From the NCBI GenBank assembly GCA_003162495.1, contig PMOF01000036.1, positions 1-7,848 of the forward strand: 7,848 bases of DNA, written 5' to 3'. The DNA comes from Acidobacteriaceae bacterium (GTDB lineage Bacteria > Acidobacteriota > Terriglobia > Terriglobales > Acidobacteriaceae). A program made the position numbers and the translations under genes. Positions 6,365-7,848 of the stretch are shown in pieces. The number at the start of each line of letters is the position of its first letter. The first letter of the stretch is position 1. Under the pieces are notes generated by a model. The model was not told where the DNA came from. It saw only the letters and a program-made list of their open reading frames with translations, and did no database searches.

Positions 6365-7414
6365 ATGCCCCGCCCGCGCACCCAGTCCGGTACTGAAGTC
6401 CTCCCCGATCCCCGCATCGATGACATCCTGCCCGCCGCCGCGCTGCCCTTTGGCGAGGTCGAACTCATCGGCGCTCATCTGGGTCCGCTCGCCTTTGGCC
6501 CGCCGGTGGTCCTGGTCGACGGGCACCCCGCCCAGGTGCTGATGAGCCGTCCCACCCGCATGGCGCTGCGCGTGCCGGAGCAGGCTGCCACCGGCCTGGT
6601 TGAAGTCCGCAACCCCTCTGGCGCGAGCAACGCCGTGCCGCTGCGCGTGGCTCGCCAGCTCTCTGACAATCTGCACCCCGTGACCAGTCCGGCCGTGAGC
6701 CGATCGGGCATGATTTACGCCACCATCTCCGGCCCGCGCGGCAAGCAGACCCCGGTTTCCATTGTGCGCATTAATCCCGATGGCCTCGGAACGCCTTTCG
6801 TGACCGGCATCCTCAATGCAACCGGCCTGGCCTTTAATCCCGAAGGTGACCTGTTTGTGACCTCTCGCGCCGAGGGCAACGTTTATCGCATCGACTCCGC
6901 GGGCGAGTCCACCATCTACGCAGAAGGCATGGGCGTGGCCACCGGCGCAGCCTTTGACGCCCAGGGCAATCTCTTTGTGGGCGACCGCAGCGGCACTATT
7001 TTCAAAATCGATCAACAGCGCCGGATCTTTGTCTACGCCACCCTCGAGGCGAGCGTCTCGGCCTATCACCTCGCGGTGAACGCGGAAGGCTCTCTGTTCG
7101 TCACCGGGCCCACGCTTTCCTCCAATGACGCAATCTGGGCCATTGATAGTCACGGCGCCACCCGCGCCTGGTACCGTGGCCTGGGACGTCCCCAGGGCCT
7201 GGCGCTCGACAAGGATTCCAACGTCTATGTGACTGCCTGTTTGCATGGCCGCCGCGGGTTGGTCCGCGTGACGCCCGACGGCGACGCCTCGCTGGTCCTG
7301 GCCGGAACCAATCTCGTCGGCGTTGCCTTTTCTCCTCTCGGCACCACGGTCCTGGCCACCCATGACGCCATTTATGATGTGGACCTGGATGTGGAAGGAC
7401 TCAGTCTGTTTTAG
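6365..7414 (+). CDS. TIG/IPT domain plus six-bladed NHL-like beta-propeller protein
   Basis: I recognise the fold but not a named gene. Residues about 18-96 look like an IPT/TIG immunoglobulin-like domain (VELIGAHLG, VLVDGHPAQVL, GLVEVRNPSGASNAVPLRV). Residues about 101-349 form six repeats of the type 'GLAFNPEGDLFVT...VYRID', starting near 106, 152, 192, 233, 276 and 317, which is the expected count for an NHL/SMP-30-like six-bladed propeller. There is no signal peptide or membrane segment, so it is probably cytoplasmic, which is unusual for this domain pairing. GAGGG (6351-6355) lies nine bases before the ATG, and the 13-base gap after pgpA marks it as an operon member. Propellers of this type bind proteins, RNA, sugars or lactones; a lactonase role is possible but I cannot see a defined metal site. 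Function is unknown. Confidence 0.85.
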   Translation: MPRPRTQSGTEVLPDPRIDDILPAAALPFGEVELIGAHLGPLAFGPPVVLVDGHPAQVLMSRPTRMALRVPEQAATGLVEVRNPSGASNAVPLRVARQLSDNLHPVTSPAVSRSGMIYATISGPRGKQTPVSIVRINPDGLGTPFVTGILNATGLAFNPEGDLFVTSRAEGNVYRIDSAGESTIYAEGMGVATGAAFDAQGNLFVGDRSGTIFKIDQQRRIFVYATLEASVSAYHLAVNAEGSLFVTGPTLSSNDAIWAIDSHGATRAWYRGLGRPQGLALDKDSNVYVTACLHGRRGLVRVTPDGDASLVLAGTNLVGVAFSPLGTTVLATHDAIYDVDLDVEGLSLF

Positions 7415-7558
7415 CTGCTGGCTTCCAGCCTCAAGCTTCTAAGTTGTTAAGCCTCGGAATACACATCCGCGTCAAAGCCGGGCTGGGAATGATGGCGTCC
7501 GAAATCTCATGATCCCAGCCAGTGTACTGAGTCTGAAATACGCAACACAAAACTTGCT

Positions 7559-7652
7559 GTCATTCTGAGCGAACGGGGCCCCGAACGTCTTTCAGTTCGG
7601 GGGTGGTGAGTCGAAGAATCTGCGGTTGTTCTTCGATGAACTTCAGACTCAC
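7559..7652. repeat. interspersed intergenic repeat with stacked hairpins
   Basis: The stretch opens with GTCATTCTGAGCGAA and later has GAGTCGAAGAATCTGCGGTT, the sequence type I know as a scattered intergenic repeat in acidobacterial and other genomes. Between these ends sits a perfect 8-bp hairpin, CCCCGAAC (7579-7586) with GTTCGGGG (7595-7602). A second perfect 8-bp pair follows: TCGAAGAA (7611-7618) with TTCTTCGA (7629-7636). An outer GTGAGTC (7606-7612) pairs with GACTCAC (7646-7652). Repeat identity rests on memory of the family, and copy number cannot be checked here. Confidence 0.6.
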
Positions 7653-7668
7653 TACACTAGAGGTTAAA

Positions 7669-7689
7669 AGCTAAGAGCTAAGAGCCAGG
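7669..7689 (+). repeat. 7-bp tandem repeat running into the cinA ribosome binding site
   Basis: Three units follow head to tail: AGCTAAG (7669-7675), AGCTAAG (7676-7682) and the variant AGCCAGG (7683-7689). A partial AGCT continues at 7690. The AGGAG binding site of cinA (7687-7691) is made from the end of the third unit and the start of the next. Confidence 0.6.
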
Positions 7690-7691
7690 AG
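7687..7691 (+). promoter_or_regulatory. cinA ribosome binding site
   Basis: AGGAG lies eight bases before the ATG at 7700, which supports this start. Confidence 0.75.
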
Positions 7692-7699
7692 CTGCCCTT

Positions 7700-7848
7700 A
7701 TGAAATCCGAAATCATCGCTGTCGGCTCCGAGATGCTCACCCCCTGGCGCCAGGACACCAACTCCCTTTATCTGACTGAAAAACTCAACGGGATCGGCGT
7801 CACCGTGGCTTTTAAAACCATTGTTGGAGACCGCCGCAAAGACCTGGT
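7700..7848 (+). CDS. cinA: CinA-family protein, 3'-truncated by the window
   Basis: Only the first 49 residues are present; the frame is open to the window edge. The text MKSEIIAVGSEMLTPWRQDTN, then YLTEKLNGIGV, FKTIVGDRR, is the start of the CinA N-terminal domain, which resembles molybdopterin-binding proteins of the MoeA/MogA type. Full CinA proteins often carry a C-terminal nicotinamide-nucleotide amidase (PncC) domain and act in pyridine nucleotide recycling; older work links the family to competence and DNA damage. Whether the C-terminal domain is present here cannot be seen. The ATG has AGGAG eight bases upstream. The 285-base gap from the propeller gene means it could have its own promoter. 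Confidence 0.92.
   Translation, partial: MKSEIIAVGSEMLTPWRQDTNSLYLTEKLNGIGVTVAFKTIVGDRRKDL

Larger units (their letters stand above)
7415..7699. other. repeat-bearing gap between the propeller gene and cinA
   Basis: No gene is seen. The stretch holds a short GCTGG-CTT-CCAGC hairpin right after the stop (7417-7429), an 8-bp inverted pair GGCTGGGA (7481-7488) and TCCCAGCC (7513-7520), an intergenic repeat (7559-7652) and a 7-bp tandem repeat leading into cinA. None of the hairpins is followed by a T run, so no clear terminator is visible. Confidence 0.7.

Noticed and set aside
6230..7363. Long minus-strand open frame of 377 codons opposite the propeller gene
   Set aside because: It is antisense to a gene with clear repeats and domain motifs, has Gly/Ala/Arg/His-rich composition typical of high-GC shadow frames, and shows no recognisable motif.
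7417..7429. Hairpin right after the propeller gene as a terminator
   Set aside because: The stem is only 5 bp with a 3-base loop and no T run follows.
7669..7689. CRISPR-like array
   Set aside because: Units are 7 bp with no spacers, so this is a simple tandem repeat; no cas-like gene is present in the window.

Overview
The window is a high-GC bacterial chromosome segment that looks like an acidobacterium (Acidobacteriota, class Terriglobia-like). This is inferred from three things. The gene order is rimO - yacG - pgpA - TIG/beta-propeller protein - cinA. There are secreted TPR proteins with a characteristic C-terminal DPKTQK...LPPGCAEA block. The gaps carry palindromic and 'TCATTCTGAGCGAA...GAGTCGAAGAATCT'-type intergenic repeats. 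No database search was possible, so the lineage is a reasoned guess.

Left part (1-1607): the 3' end of an NADP/F420-type dinucleotide-binding oxidoreductase (+) converges on fabH (-), the ketoacyl-ACP synthase III that starts fatty acid synthesis. Upstream of fabH (1608-2070) is a gene-free stretch. It holds a palindromic, MITE/REP-like element with four related hairpin cores (1623-1777), a small SRP RNA gene (ffs) on the minus strand (1833-1929), and a divergent candidate promoter for the next genes.

Middle (2071-3942): two tandem paralogous exported TPR proteins. Each has a signal peptide, a Pro/Ala-rich linker, TPR helices split by a variable low-complexity insert, and a conserved C-terminal block with a single cysteine. 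A strong 16-bp hairpin follows the second gene.

Right part (3997-7414): a tight plus-strand operon of rimO (ribosomal protein S12 methylthiotransferase, with an extra linker of about 50 residues), yacG (small zinc protein, DNA gyrase inhibitor family), pgpA (phosphatidylglycerophosphatase A) and an unnamed TIG-domain plus six-bladed NHL-like beta-propeller protein. Gaps are 14 bp, an 11-bp overlap and 13 bp. After a repeat-bearing gap, cinA begins at 7700 and runs off the window.

Most of the window is housekeeping. I do not see a clearly new defence, mobile or biosynthetic system. The points most worth a second look are the TIG/propeller protein in a lipid/ribosome operon, the duplicated TPR proteins with a lone conserved cysteine, the RimO insertion and its hairpin-overlapped start, the palindromic element beside the SRP RNA gene, and the 7-bp tandem repeat that forms the cinA ribosome binding site.
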